DNA from: Weeksellaceae bacterium
Lineage (GTDB): Bacteria > Bacteroidota > Bacteroidia > Flavobacteriales > Weeksellaceae
Length of the DNA stretch: 6,468 nt
NCBI GenBank assembly: GCA_028698395.1
Contig: JAQVDG010000124.1
Span: 1-6,468 of the forward strand
Direction of reading: 5' to 3'
Of this stretch, positions 6,267-6,468 are shown piece after piece. A program made the translations under genes and the position numbers. A model generated the notes under the pieces. That model saw only the letters and a list, made by a program, of their open reading frames with translations. It was not told the DNA's origin and ran no database searches. The stretch's first letter is position 1. Every line of letters begins with the position of its first letter.

Positions 6267-6333
6267 GGGGGCGGGATTAAGAAATAGTTTATCCAAATCT
6301 ATCATATTTTCCACCAAAAAGTCTGGCGCGGTT
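6267..6333 (-). repeat. Right copy of the modular inverted repeat flanking the RM operon
   Basis: On the minus strand: AACCGCGCCA (6333-6324), a 38-base spacer, then ATTTCTTAATCCCGCCCCC (6285-6267). Both blocks match the left copy at 1496-1539 exactly, but the spacer is 38 rather than 15 bases and unrelated in sequence. Confidence 0.8.
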
Positions 6334-6359
6334 TTTCGTCCAACATCTATTTTACGCAA

Positions 6360-6367
6360 CAAAGATA
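6360..6367 (-). promoter_or_regulatory. Candidate Bacteroidota -7 promoter element for the res-mod operon
   Basis: TATCTTTG on the minus strand fits the TAnnTTTG -7 consensus of this phylum's main sigma factor. Transcription would begin near 6353, giving a leader of about 140 bases. I do not see a clear TTG at the usual -33 distance; that space is filled by the direct repeat, which would suit a regulated promoter. Confidence 0.5.
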
Positions 6368-6368
6368 C

Positions 6369-6405
6369 AACATTCGTATATATTAAACTTATAACATTCG
6401 TATAT
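6369..6405 (-). promoter_or_regulatory. 13-bp direct repeat next to the -7 element, candidate operator
   Basis: AACATTCGTATAT occurs at 6369-6381 and 6393-6405 on the plus strand, 24 bases apart (just over two helical turns). The first copy ends one base from the -7 element, so a bound protein would cover the -33 region. This suggests repression or controlled onset of the RM operon, as C-proteins do in other systems. No regulator gene lies in the window. Confidence 0.5.
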
Positions 6406-6468
6406 TATTTTTTGATTTAATTCAAATAAATATTATATAATCCAATATATCATATAAATAACTAAAAT
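6406..6468. other. Very AT-rich right edge without a recognisable gene
   Basis: The last 63 bases are almost all A/T, with short inverted pieces such as TTTGA/TCAAA (6411-6426). I see no open frame or clear promoter facing right. It may be upstream DNA for the operon promoter. Confidence 0.5.

Noticed and set aside
1..6468. CRISPR array, tRNA or rRNA genes
   Set aside because: No regularly spaced repeats and no tRNA- or rRNA-like sequence were seen on either strand.

Overview
The window is a compact defence locus, probably from the Bacteroidota. Three signs point there: low GC in the coding regions (about 33-44% in rows counted by hand), a TAnnTTTG-type -7 promoter element ahead of the first gene, and weak A-rich translation start regions. 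All three genes lie on the minus strand, so they read from right to left. No taxon below phylum can be supported from this sequence alone.

Right to left: 6214-6468 is an AT-rich control region with a candidate -7 element, a 13-bp direct repeat that looks like an operator, and a GC-rich hairpin. It drives a two-gene operon. The first gene (3388-6213) encodes a 941-residue type III restriction (Res) subunit: an SF2 helicase/translocase with an intact C-terminal PD-(D/E)XK nuclease. Two bases after its stop comes the gene (1577-3385) for a 602-residue beta-class adenine-N6 methyltransferase (Mod). The order res-mod is the reverse of the classical mod-res order of EcoPI/EcoP15I.

The operon is bracketed by an inverted, modular repeat. 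The left copy is at 1496-1539 and the right copy at 6267-6333, each with a different GC-rich hairpin on its operon side. Next comes a multi-branched palindromic element (1392-1491), then a 332-residue TIR-domain protein (372-1370) with a beta-rich C-terminal half of unknown role, then a second long structured element (230-361). The TIR gene and its right-hand spacer are delimited by a 15-bp inverted repeat with one mismatch. Its innermost GTTAC/GTAAC lies where integron attC core sites would be, so the TIR gene looks like a single gene cassette (about 236-1397) placed downstream of the restriction-modification (RM) operon. The core sites do not match the classical GTTRRRY consensus, so this is an attC-like rather than a standard integron cassette. 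Positions 1-229 hold no gene. They contain a strong plus-strand terminator (a 30-bp perfect palindrome plus a T-run) and a weaker one, probably serving a gene beyond the left edge.

Inferred function: Mod methylates one strand of a short asymmetric site, and Res with Mod cuts DNA carrying unmodified sites. The TIR protein would be an independent NAD-consuming or signal-producing effector, possibly a second line of defence. The sequence supports the families well. The link between the RM operon and the TIR gene rests only on adjacency and shared strand.
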